This document shows, in pieces, positions 46,006 to 55,579 of a stretch of 64,000 bases of DNA. Numbering within the stretch: position 1 is the first letter of the stretch; the number at the start of each line of letters is the position of its first letter. The notes under the pieces were generated by a model. That model searched no databases and was not told the origin of the DNA. It saw only the letters and a program-made list of their open reading frames with translations. This stretch comes from Apodospora peruviana (taxonomy: Eukaryota; Ascomycota; Sordariomycetes; Sordariales; Lasiosphaeriaceae). The stretch covers positions 3,596,001 through 3,660,000 of the forward strand of contig JAUEDM010000004.1 in NCBI GenBank assembly GCA_033439685.1. Direction: 5' to 3'. The position numbers and the translations under genes were made by a program.

Positions 46006-46773
46006 CCAACCTGACAAATTCTGTTGGATTGAAAATGCAACGCCCGTAACCCTGGTGTTACGTACTCCGTCTGAGCCACATCTCATCACCGAAGGGAAGT
46101 ATGTGATGATATCTTATCAGCAGAATCCAAACCCAACAATTATATGGCGAGGTCTGTCTACTGCATGAAGCCCTAGATAGGCTTTGTTACTCAGTTCGGG
46201 ACAGTTCCAGACGATACTGTGCTCCGCATGAACTGCTGTTATTCCAATATTCTGACGTAAGCTGGCAACAGCACGGTACCACCAGACTGCTGCGAGTAAG
46301 GGTTATACGCGACACCTATACGCCATGCTCGACAGGTGACAGCTATACGCCGACAAGCCTTACTAACATCCCGCTAAACGAATACGTCAGAGGTGTCTCC
46401 CGGTGGACGATTCAGACGAATAATCGGGGTAGATGGTGAGAACCGCTCATCTTAACCGAGTTATCAACGGAAGGTTCAACGCTCATAGGGGGGTGAGCTC
46501 GGAAATCCCGGGATGCCAGCCCATCAAATCCTCCGGATACTTCGCCAGGAAAATACGATAAACGCATTCTTATATTCAATGTTCTGTTCCTCGGTTCCGA
46601 AGAGAATCACGGCATAGGGGTAGCCTGAGAGATGATGGGCGGTGTTGAAGTCGAGTATAAGATGGGAGGTCTATCCGCCAAGATCTGGCAGTCAACAAAC
46701 AGGAAGCATCCGCTCAATTTCATTCACTCTGCAAACTATCATCCAGAGACCCAGAGTAACAACACAAACAACA
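46006..46773. other. Intergenic region after transposon
   Basis: About 770 bp between the transposon and the hydrolase gene. The last 130 bp are an A- and C-rich leader. No other gene is supported. Confidence 0.5.
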
Positions 46774-48033
46774 ATGAGCAATCTCCTCAACCTCGTCTCC
46801 TTCGGAGCTTTGGCCCTGGCGCCAATCGCAGCAGGGGCGCCTTCAGACTATCCCACGAAGCAGTGCGTCCAGCTTGAGGTCACCGTTCCGGTCGTGGCCA
46901 CCAATCACCACTTCGGCCAGCCTCCGATCGACAGCAACATTACTGCCATCAACTGGACGGTGAACACCACCACCTGGAATTACAAACTACCCAGCAACCC
47001 TCCCATCGTGCCCATTGACCGCACGTTCAAGGTACACGCACAGCTGTGTGTCCCGTCTACGAAGAACGCCAAATCGAACATCTTACAGATCGCAACCCAA
47101 GGCCGTGGCTTCGATAAACGGTCAGTCCCACCCAACATACAAATGTAGATAAATCCGCGAAAAGAAAACTGACTGACTGATATAAACAGATACTTTGACA
47201 TCCGAGTCCAACCAGAGACATACTCATACCTCGACGCAGCCATCAAGAGGGGCTACCCCGTCCTGACCTACGACCGAATCGGCCTCGGCGAGTCCGAAAA
47301 GCCGGACCCCTACGACGTCGTCCAGCTCCCGGCCGAGGTCGAGATTCTCGCAGGGCTGACCAAGCTCGCCAAAGCCGGCAAGCTGATCAGCTCCTCCAAG
47401 GTCTTGTCCAACAGCTCACCGGCAGTCAAAGACTTTGTCCCCTCAAAAATTGTCCAGGTGGGCCACTCGTACGGCTCTTTCATCATCGCTCCTATGATAG
47501 TCAAGTACGGATCTCTCGCCGACGGGGCCCTGCTGACGGGTTTCTTCCCCAACCCGCGCCTCGGCACAGTCGACGTGTCGCACTACGACCATGCCTACGT
47601 CCACGACATCGACCCCGTCCGCTGGGCCGCCTACGGGCCTGGTTATTTTATTCTCGCCAACACGCTTGTGCTACAAAAGCTGTTCCTGCACAAGCCGGGT
47701 TTTGAGCCGGCGCTGCTGACGTACATGAGCGAGATCCTCCAGCCCGAGGCGGTGGGCGAGTATCCGTCCGGGGACTCGCTCCCGCTGCCGGACCTGCACG
47801 CCACCGAGTTCACGGGGCCGGTCCAGATCTCGGCTGGCGCGTTCGACTTTGCCAACTGCAAGGGGGACTGCCGTGGCCAGTACAATGCCACGTTTGTCGA
47901 GAATCTGTTTCCTAAGGCGTCAAACATTACGGGGTATTTGCAGCCTGATGCTGGTCATGCTATGCACTTTTCTACAACTGCGCCGATTGGGTATAAGGCT
48001 CAGCTTGACTACTTGAATGATCACGGGTTGTGA
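46774..48033 (+). CDS. Secreted alpha/beta-hydrolase
   Basis: Two exons, 46774-47120 and 47190-48033, giving 396 residues. The start MSNLLNLVSFGALALAPIAAGAPSDYP is a clear signal peptide; the frame runs 44 codons further upstream, but the resulting N-terminus would bury this peptide. The hydrolase fold shows TFKVHAQLCVP, LQIATQGRGFDKRYFD (oxyanion region, spanning the intron), YPVLTYDRIGLGESEKPDPYDVVQLPAEVEIL, the nucleophile elbow VQVGHSYGSFI with catalytic Ser, and the terminal PDAGHAMHF with catalytic His. The acid residue is probably in QISAGAFDFAN. Sequons NITA, NTTT, NATF and NITG support secretion. The substrate is unknown, and esterase, lipase or haloalkane-type hydrolase remain possible. 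Confidence 0.87.
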
Positions 48034-48963
48034 ATGAAGCGAGCTGGGGTGCGCAGAGGCTTTGAGTAGGCTGGGTTGTTGCAATTCGTTTCTCTTCATG
48101 TTGGACGTATGGTAACCTACTCGCAGGTTTTACTTTCCTCTTTGGCTTGTCTGACATTTTGTTTGGTGGTTCTTCTAGTTATGAGATCTGATACATGATG
48201 AGGCTGTCTTGGTGGGACACACCAGACGCTACAAGTATCAGAGTTTGATAATAACAGCCCCTATATGTGGGATACATGGCACCAACTCAGCAATTACATC
48301 CATAATCTGCATGCTACTACCTACCTACGTACATGACACGATGCCTCGTGTAGTTCTTCCCCCCCCTCCCCTCCCGAATACTTTTTCTCTATTTTGCTAT
48401 TACTTCCTGGCAGTTGGTATAATGGGCAACATTGTGATATTTAACATGTTTACATCGCAGACGTGGGTTCGAATCCCGCACTGCGACCTTTCTTTTTTCT
48501 TTTGTTTCTCTACCTGTTTCTTTCTAAATAATGCTTTCGTTTTGGTCATAGTCAATAGGTAAGGTCATAAGGGTATATGCATGTATGTTCATTTCTTGAT
48601 ACAACCTTATGCTAACGTTAACTGTTCTACTTTGAGTCACTGTAGGTACCTCAGGTAGTTGGTTACACGTTCGAGACATGAATACAAGCCGAATTTCAGA
48701 CCCGGCAACAGTACCTACAAGTTCGTTCTCTCTCCTCTGGACCTGCGGAATGAAACCAATGAATGGATCGGGCACAGGACCCGTTGCATTCTCTTGGCAT
48801 TGTTCAAGCTTGGAGTAGCAGTCAGCACGGGCTAGAATTCAACCGCCGATTGGATGAGACAGCACGACTGCAATCCCGACCCAGTAACGGTCAACGGTCA
48901 ACGGTCAACCCTTCTCCACCTCCTTCAACATCCCCCTCTCGCGAAACATCGCAGGACGCCAAA
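48034..48963. other. Intergenic region containing a tRNA-like sequence
   Basis: About 930 bp between two hydrolase genes on the plus strand. Apart from the tRNA-like element at 48408-48487 and a short T-rich stretch after it, nothing is supported. Confidence 0.5.
48408..48487 (+). tRNA. tRNA-like gene or tRNA pseudogene with enlarged anticodon loop
   Basis: Eighty bases fold as a cloverleaf. The acceptor stem TGGCAGT pairs with ACTGCGA at six of seven positions. There is a D-arm with A-box-like TGGTATAATGG, an anticodon stem GTGAT/ATCGC (five pairs), a four-base variable region, and a perfect T-arm GTGGG-TTCGAAT-CCCGC that holds the B-box GGTTCGAATCC. A T-run follows at 48488-48500, as for an RNA polymerase III stop. 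The anticodon loop is 15 bases, which fits an 8-base intron after position 37; the anticodon would then read TTA. One acceptor mismatch and a weak D-stem point to a degenerate copy. Confidence 0.5.
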
Positions 48964-50065
48964 ATGATCCTGACGGTGGCTCCAACCCTGCGGACCTGGT
49001 TCGCCCCAGCCATCGACGCCATCTTCGCTCCCGGTCTTCCCTTCTCCTACCGTTGGCGTCTCCTCGTGCTCCAACCGCTCAGCCTAATAACCTACTCCAT
49101 CCAGGCCCTGCCCTGGGTGTTCCGGCGATCTTGCCCCTTCAAAGCAGAATACATCACCGTTGCGCCCGGTCGCACTTTACGGATACTAGTCTTCAACAAG
49201 ACCAAATCATCCAAAACCGGGCTGAGACCTCTCCATCTCGACATCCACGGCGGCTCCTTTCTAGGCGGCCTCCCGGAATCCAACGCGCACTTTTGCGCCC
49301 GCCTGGCCGAGGAGACCGGCGCCGCCGTGTTTGCTACATCGTACCGCTACGCGCCTGTCCATCCTTTTCCAGCGGCCATCGACGACGTCGACGTCGTGCT
49401 CGCCTACCTCCGCCAGCACGTAGCAGCAAAATACGGCGCCGACCCGGACTTGGTGACGGTCAGCGGCGACAGCGCGGGCGGAAATCTCGCGCTCGCGACG
49501 TCGCTTTCCGTCAAGCCGGGAGTGGTCAAGGCGAGCGTGACCTTTTACGCGTCCATCAACCTCCACTTAAGTCCTGGGGAGAAACCGCCGCCGCAGCTCC
49601 CCAAGGGAAAGAAAGATCCCATGAGGTTTCTGTATCCGCTTTTTGATTCGTACGCGGCCAAGGCGAAGAAGGACGACGGAAACAATCAGAGGCTGAGTCC
49701 GTATTTTGCGGACTTGAAAGATTTGCCGGGGGATATGTTGCTCGTTGTTCCTGGTATTGATCTGGTGGTTAGGGAGCAGTTGGGGTTTGTGGAGAGGTTA
49801 AGGGGGGAGATTGAGAGGGATACCGAGGGTAGGTATAAAGGGAGGAGGGTGGAGGCGCTGTTTGTCGAGAAGGGGTTTCATGGGTATCTTGGGTGTAAGT
49901 GACGTTATACCCCTGACCTTGGGATGGTGTATTGTTTACTAACTTGAATGTGCATGTTCAGTGCCGTCTGTGATTGTTGGCCAAGAGTTGAAGGACCAGG
50001 CCTGGGATGCTGGGGTCAGGTTTATACAAGATGCTCATCGTAAGAGCGGCTGGCGGTGGCCTTGA
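48964..50065 (+). CDS. Alpha/beta-hydrolase fold-3 (HSL-type esterase)
   Basis: Two exons, 48964-49894 and 49962-50065, giving 344 residues. The start MILTVAPTLRTWFAPAIDAIFAPGLPFS is preferred over an upstream in-frame Met at 48763, because the intervening 67 residues look like leader. Hormone-sensitive-lipase motifs are LHLDIHGGSFLGG (HGG oxyanion hole), SYRYAPVHPFPAAIDDV, and VTVSGDSAGGNLALATSL (GDSAGG nucleophile). The C-terminal acid is probably in LLVVPGIDLVV and the catalytic His in EKGFHGYLGLPSVIVG, which is completed across the intron. Short carboxylesters are the likely substrates. There is no cleavable signal peptide, but the first 45 residues are hydrophobic in patches (LVLQPLSLITYSIQAL), so membrane association is possible. 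Confidence 0.87.
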
Positions 50066-50709
50066 CGCATAAGCGCCCAGACTTCCTGCTTTCTTGAACG
50101 CCACTCATGTGCTATAGTGTTAATATCCCATGTCGTCTTCTTTTGTACTAGTTTTTGATACACCTCTCACGCGATACCGAGCAACGCTCATTGTAATAAT
50201 ATATCTTGATATGCTTCTGTGCACAATACAATAAGGGCACCATAAATATCAGAACATGCCTATCCTTCAACACATGGCATACCCCTGTCTGTATCATCCT
50301 CAGTCCGCGAAAAGAGATTCTAATAGCCTTATTCCAGATATCGTCGAGAGCAGAAAGCACCTCCTCCCCCTCCTGGCGTGGACGCGCCATTGTCCAATAC
50401 ACCCACTGAACCTTGAAGGATGCATGTATCCACAGCACAGGGTACCATCACATCCTCGGAGGACTCGCTAGCTGGTTAGGGTTAGTGGTTACCCCGCAGA
50501 TAACCTTTCGTCTTTCGCCGGGGCCGTATTCAGGTCGAGATTTGGGCGACTCTCACGGCCGGCATTCTTCTCCTTTCTTCTTGCATATATGAGTCAGGCA
50601 GGTTCCATCAGCAAGGTACAACGGTCAGTTCAGCATTTTGTGGGTGTTTCCATCTGTTGGCTCGTTGCTCACGGTTTCTGACGAGCTCTGCAGATAAGGA
50701 GATAGCATA
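50066..50709. other. Intergenic region upstream of HET block
   Basis: About 640 bp. It carries a short interstitial telomere-like sequence at 50474-50485. No gene is supported. Confidence 0.5.
50474..50485. repeat. Short interstitial telomere-like repeat
   Basis: Two TTAGGG-type units (GGTTAGGGTTAG) about 220 bp before the first HET gene. It is a second occurrence of the motif, 9.6 kb from the one at 40853. Confidence 0.6.
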
Positions 50710-53259
50710 ATGAGCCGCTGGCACGAGGCATCCTGTAGCCAGCCGGTCATCCAAGTCGAGGACGGCGATGTTGCCTGTTGCACCTCGTGCGGTTCTCGCT
50801 ACCGGTGGCAGGAGAACATCCCTCGGAATGAAAGCAGTAATTCCGTGCTCGGAATCCCCGAGGCCGGACCAAGCGATCGAATGAACCTCCGATGGCCAGG
50901 TTCTGTGCCGTACAAATCCATCCTGGGGAACCCGAGTCCCGACCCGTCACAGTCAACCGAGATCCCTACAGACTCGAACAAGGCGGACGCGTCCCAGCCA
51001 CACGGCTCGCGGATTTACGGAGACACACTAGCACCAGACGAGTTCCGTCTCGCTTGCCTAACTGCTGTCGAGGGCGACAATGAGCAATTCCCACTTCACG
51101 TGTCACTTGAAGTCTTCAAGGACCACAACTGCCCCGAGTACGAGACCGTGTCCTACACATGGGGCGGCGAGGAAGGCGATTACTCTCTCAGCCGTCCCAT
51201 CTTCATCGGCCCATTCTGGGACGTCCTCTTCCAGACCAAGAACTGCTGGGAGATGCTCCGCTTTATCCGGCCATGGCGAGGTACGAGAATGGTCTGGGTT
51301 GATGCACTTTGCATCAACCAGGCCAACCTCCCCGAACGAGGTCAGCAAGTGGCAAAGATGGCGCGCATCTACGAAAACTGCATGAGGGCCATCGTCTACC
51401 TGGGTTCGGATATTGTTCTACCCCTATCCAGGGGGGATTTTCCCACACGCTCCCGACTTTTGGAGCTGGCAAGCGGCTCTGTTGCTCCCAAACTCCCTGC
51501 ACACTGCAAACTGGCTGGCAGGTTGAGCTTAGCAGAGGTTCTGGCACGGCAGTATTTCAGCAGAGTCTGGGTGATTCAGGAGCTGTTGCTCTCTCGTCAA
51601 ACCGTTATCAGGATCGGTGACGTAGATTTCTGGACCGATTCCACGCCCTGGGGCACTTCAGGCGAACAGAAGGCAAACTTGGAATCCATGCAGGCCCCTT
51701 GGGTTCGGTTTCTTGCCCAAAAGACATTCACGGCGACAAGCATCGTAGGAGTGCTACAGACAACAGCAGCATCCAAGGCCTCGGACCCGAGAGACAAAAT
51801 CTTCGGGCTGCTCAGTTTGGTTTATCTGAACGATACCGAGCGGCGTCAATGGCAGCCGGACTACTCCATCCCGCCTGCTCATATTTTTACCGGCTTCTTT
51901 GCTCACTGCATAGTGAATCTACAGAAACTCGTGTTCCTTTTCTCTTCTGTGGGAACCGACTCTGCGCCTTCTTCCTCTCCTTCTTGGGTTCCAGATTGGT
52001 CGACAGCAGAGTCATGGCAGCAGCTGATGAACAAAACTCTTCCAGAAGCCCCCGCCGTTGTGAGTCTGGAGGGTTATACATCTCTCCCGACGGAACTCTG
52101 GGGACAACAAAACAAACATTTCTGGGACTGGACCTACAATGGAGGGGCGTATCGGCGCTGGAACGATGAGATCGCCGTGTGCACCGACACGGGGGCGCTC
52201 TCGCTCAACCTAACACATATCTGCAAGATCCCGACGCAGCCCATTCCCGACACATCTAGAAAAAGATACGGGATCACGGGAAGGCATCAGAACATTTACC
52301 TGGTATCGGACCATGCACTGGACAGGATTGTACAGCCAGGCCACGACCACATCTTCGTTCTTGCATACAAGAACAAACCTAAACCCTCCAAAATTGCCAA
52401 TCCCATCCACCGCCTTTTCAGGGAGAAGGACCCGCCCCTCGGAAGTAGCTTCTATCTTGTTCTCAGGGAGACAGAGCGAACTGGGGCTTTCCGGCTGGTC
52501 GCAACCTGCACTCACCTTCTCATCTCGTCCGGGTTTGACGGCGGCGGGCCCTTTGGGCAACTTGGCAGTGTTCACTCCCACCTTATCAATGCGCGTCGTA
52601 AGATGGAGAAGGGTTTCGGAGACCGAATGGATATCTCCGTCTTTTTCCCAGGGGCCAAAAAGGGGCACGACCTGTTGCCGATGATCAAAGCGCTTACACC
52701 TCATATCCCGGGGAATTCCGATGATGCAGACCTTGCCTTCAGGTCAGCTTATCTCGCATGGCTTGACGAGAAATTCCATCCATGTGTTGTGGATGGGTAC
52801 GTCGAGATGACATTGCCAATCAGCGATTCCAAGCGATATAACGGGAATCGGGTCAGCATCACGCTGTACGAAATGGATGCCACAGATCGGTCCAATTCAC
52901 CAAAACTTGCAGGAGGCGAGAATTACATTCATACTACACAAGTCAGCTGGGATTACAAAAGGTATAACAAATGGGCCCCTATTCTTGAAAGAGAGCCAGA
53001 GACACTCCCCCTCCTAGCCAGGCGCGAGTTTCGACTTCGTATTTGTATCAAAGATGTGGCAGCCGCCGTTCGGGCGTGGCTCTGGGACGTGTCGGCTGTG
53101 CAACGCGTTTTGCGGCTGGAATACGACGAGCTCGTCAACCTTCTCCAGGCACTGCCGAAGGAGGAGTTCCACTGTATTGGCTGCCCCTCCGTGGACACGC
53201 AGAACGCTATGGAGGATTTTGGACTTAAAGTCTACACCGATAGGGTGCATATCGTGTAA
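50710..53259 (+). CDS. HET-domain (heterokaryon incompatibility) protein 1
   Basis: A single exon of 849 residues. The N-terminus has a CCTSCGSRYRW segment that may bind metal. The HET domain runs from about 144 to 300: YETVSYTWGGEEGD, MVWVDALCINQANLPERGQQVAKMARIYENCMRAIVYLG, and YFSRVWVIQELLLSRQTVIRIGD. Later conserved blocks are DPRDKIFGLLSLVYLN and WVPDWSTAE, as in the long HET proteins. The C-terminal 350 residues hold no recognised domain (no WD40, ankyrin or NACHT). HET proteins trigger programmed cell death when different individuals fuse, and they act with partners encoded elsewhere. Neighbouring genes are a second HET gene 34 bp downstream and a HET pseudogene. The gene lacks introns, unlike most of its neighbours. 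Confidence 0.9.
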   Translation: MSRWHEASCSQPVIQVEDGDVACCTSCGSRYRWQENIPRNESSNSVLGIPEAGPSDRMNLRWPGSVPYKSILGNPSPDPSQSTEIPTDSNKADASQPHGSRIYGDTLAPDEFRLACLTAVEGDNEQFPLHVSLEVFKDHNCPEYETVSYTWGGEEGDYSLSRPIFIGPFWDVLFQTKNCWEMLRFIRPWRGTRMVWVDALCINQANLPERGQQVAKMARIYENCMRAIVYLGSDIVLPLSRGDFPTRSRLLELASGSVAPKLPAHCKLAGRLSLAEVLARQYFSRVWVIQELLLSRQTVIRIGDVDFWTDSTPWGTSGEQKANLESMQAPWVRFLAQKTFTATSIVGVLQTTAASKASDPRDKIFGLLSLVYLNDTERRQWQPDYSIPPAHIFTGFFAHCIVNLQKLVFLFSSVGTDSAPSSSPSWVPDWSTAESWQQLMNKTLPEAPAVVSLEGYTSLPTELWGQQNKHFWDWTYNGGAYRRWNDEIAVCTDTGALSLNLTHICKIPTQPIPDTSRKRYGITGRHQNIYLVSDHALDRIVQPGHDHIFVLAYKNKPKPSKIANPIHRLFREKDPPLGSSFYLVLRETERTGAFRLVATCTHLLISSGFDGGGPFGQLGSVHSHLINARRKMEKGFGDRMDISVFFPGAKKGHDLLPMIKALTPHIPGNSDDADLAFRSAYLAWLDEKFHPCVVDGYVEMTLPISDSKRYNGNRVSITLYEMDATDRSNSPKLAGGENYIHTTQVSWDYKRYNKWAPILEREPETLPLLARREFRLRICIKDVAAAVRAWLWDVSAVQRVLRLEYDELVNLLQALPKEEFHCIGCPSVDTQNAMEDFGLKVYTDRVHIV

Positions 53260-53293
53260 CATTAGAATATGGGGCTTGAATTGATGATGCCTG

Positions 53294-55528
53294 ATGGCTC
53301 ATTTGCCAACCCTTCCTGCTTCATACTCCTCATCCACCTTGCATATCATAAATTCAAAATGCTGTCTCATCATGTCAGTCCATGCCTTCACCTCAGCAAG
53401 GTCTCGACTTTGTACCCGATCGATTTCGAGGGTGAATTTTAGCCAGCAATTTTCCGCTACGATTGACCCTTGCTTGAAGCGCGACGTGCGGGGCACAGTT
53501 GAGAGGATTAGAAGAGCGCATACGGATACCCTCGATGACTTCCGATACACACGTCTACGCCCATCAACTGCCATTAATAATAACGATGGCGACGCCGACC
53601 GGCTGCCAGCTCCGACTAAACTGGAGACATTCCGCCTGGTTGAGCTCCTCGCCGGGACCCAGGGCGACCCGATCCGCTGCCGCCTACACGAGGTACCAGC
53701 CACTGGTACTGACCCGAGCCGGACAATAACCTACGAGGCCCTCTCGTACTGCTGGGGCAATTCACAGCACAAGACAACGATAGAATGCAACGGCAAGCTC
53801 CTCAAGATCCCGTCCAGCCTCGCGGCAGCCCTCGGCGGACTGAGGCATCGCGACCGTCCCCGCCACCTCTGGGCCGACGCCATCTGCATCGACCAGTCCG
53901 ACCCGCTGGACAAGGCGATGCAAGTCCCTCACATGAGATCCATCTACTCCGGCGCCCAGCGCACCCTGGTGTGGTTGGGCACCATCGCCGACAGCGGTGC
54001 CGGCGCGCAACCACGCATCTCCCTAGGGGCGAGAGCCTGCGTGCGTCTTTCTGTTCCCATCTTGGGACTGGCCGACCGCCGACGCCGAGCAACCCGCCCG
54101 ACCGTCCGTGTTCTCGACCGCAGGACGGGCAAACCCCGAGGGATGAGCGTCTTCTCCGGCAGCTTGTACCTCTCCCTGGCGTACATGCTGCGTCAGTCGT
54201 GGTTCCGGCGCGCCTGGGTCGTGCAGGAGGTAGCCGTCGCGGTGGGCGTGACTATCCTGTTCGACCATCTCGAGTACGAGTGGGACGAGGTCGTGGCGGC
54301 GAATAGGTTTCTGTCCGGCGTCAAGTTTCCGCTCGCGTTCCTGCCGTCGCCGCATCACCTCGCTGCCATTGACCACGAGCGGAATCTCCATGCAAGCCTG
54401 GCCAGCAGCCTACCGGGCGTCCTGGTCCGCCACCAGCGATGCCGCGCCACCGACCACCGAGACAAGATATTCGCCTTCGCCGGCCTCGTGAGCCCCGCCT
54501 CGGCCGCCAGAGATGTGCGAGTCACGTACGCGGACGCCGATTCGCCGGCCGTCGTGTTCCGCGAGCTGGCGATGAGGCTTATCGTCCGCGATAGGAGCCT
54601 GGATATCCTGAGCGGGCTACCCACCACCAGCGGAGCGAAGGTGGCCCTACCGTCATGGGTTCCCGACTGGAGCAACGAGCCCGACTACCTCGATCGGAGC
54701 TATACATGGAGGGCGGGCCCCGGTACGCTCGCGGGAACCGAAACCCGCGATGGTCTCGGCGACCAGACCCAATGTCGCTTTGCAGCCACCCGACGAAGCC
54801 GGTATGAGCAGCCCAAGATCTCGGATGACACGCTAACGGTGCCCGGCCACCTTCTCGGGACAGTCACGTATGCCGGGCCCAGCTTTGCCGGCGTCAGGCT
54901 GCCGACTGAGGTCAGCCGCTTCCGCGACATCACCAAAGGCTGGATGGAGACCCTTAGATCCGTAATGCACGCTCGCGATGTCCTCATAGAGTGGAAGAGG
55001 GCAGTCGCTCCTATCTCTGCTTCTCCATACCCCCGGACCGGCGAGAACATGGACGTCGTGTTCTGGCAGACTGTTTGCGCGGGCGAATACGCGACGTCAC
55101 CGGCGTTGCAGAGAGCTGCGAGCATCTGGGAGCGGCTGATGCGCGGCAGCCGGGCCAGAAACGCCGTGTTGACGGGCGTGCTACGTTCGTTTAACCTTCT
55201 GGGGGCGTTCTACTCCACGCTCGTCTTCGTTCTAGTCTTGCTAAAGAACGACCCCATCGTGGAGCACCGGCTGCAGGGGCGGTATGTACTGAATCGGAGG
55301 CTGGTCAAGCTCGACGACGGGAACAACCAGAGCGTCGTTGTTGGCCTGGCGAACTGCGCGGTGGAGGTCGGGGATGAGGTGTTTTTGCTACAGGGTTCGA
55401 ATGTGCCGCTTATCCTCAGAAGAAAATCCGGGGATGCGTGGAGGTTCGTTGGGGATGCCTATGTGCACGGATATATGAACGGGGAAGCGTGGGACGAGAC
55501 CAAGTGCCGGCCGGTCCGTATAACTTAA
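53294..55528 (+). CDS. HET-domain (heterokaryon incompatibility) protein 2
   Basis: A single exon of 744 residues, or 718 if the second Met at 53372 is used. The HET domain spans about 146-300: TYEALSYCWGNSQHKTTIECNGKLLKIPSSLAAAL, HLWADAICIDQSDPLDKAMQVPHMRSIYSGAQRTLVWLGT, and a distant WFRRAWVVQEVAVAVGVTILFD, separated by a 90-residue insertion rich in Arg. RDKIFAFAGLVSPAS and LPSWVPDWSNEPDY follow. The far C-terminal part has FLLQGSNVPLILRRKSGDAWRFVGDAYVHGYMNGEAWD, a block found at the end of many HET proteins. It has no intron and lies in tandem with HET protein 1, with almost no spacer, but the two are clearly diverged and not a recent duplication. Role: allorecognition or cell-death effector; partner unknown. 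Confidence 0.9.
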   Translation: MAHLPTLPASYSSSTLHIINSKCCLIMSVHAFTSARSRLCTRSISRVNFSQQFSATIDPCLKRDVRGTVERIRRAHTDTLDDFRYTRLRPSTAINNNDGDADRLPAPTKLETFRLVELLAGTQGDPIRCRLHEVPATGTDPSRTITYEALSYCWGNSQHKTTIECNGKLLKIPSSLAAALGGLRHRDRPRHLWADAICIDQSDPLDKAMQVPHMRSIYSGAQRTLVWLGTIADSGAGAQPRISLGARACVRLSVPILGLADRRRRATRPTVRVLDRRTGKPRGMSVFSGSLYLSLAYMLRQSWFRRAWVVQEVAVAVGVTILFDHLEYEWDEVVAANRFLSGVKFPLAFLPSPHHLAAIDHERNLHASLASSLPGVLVRHQRCRATDHRDKIFAFAGLVSPASAARDVRVTYADADSPAVVFRELAMRLIVRDRSLDILSGLPTTSGAKVALPSWVPDWSNEPDYLDRSYTWRAGPGTLAGTETRDGLGDQTQCRFAATRRSRYEQPKISDDTLTVPGHLLGTVTYAGPSFAGVRLPTEVSRFRDITKGWMETLRSVMHARDVLIEWKRAVAPISASPYPRTGENMDVVFWQTVCAGEYATSPALQRAASIWERLMRGSRARNAVLTGVLRSFNLLGAFYSTLVFVLVLLKNDPIVEHRLQGRYVLNRRLVKLDDGNNQSVVVGLANCAVEVGDEVFLLQGSNVPLILRRKSGDAWRFVGDAYVHGYMNGEAWDETKCRPVRIT

Positions 55529-55579
55529 GGAGGAAAGAATAAGAGCCTGTAATGTATATATCATCCAAGACGCTCACAC

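Noticed and set aside
50710..55528. Possibility that the two HET genes are one fused gene
   Set aside because: A stop at 53257-53259 separates them, both have their own complete HET domain and C-terminal blocks, and no intron bridging them in phase was seen.
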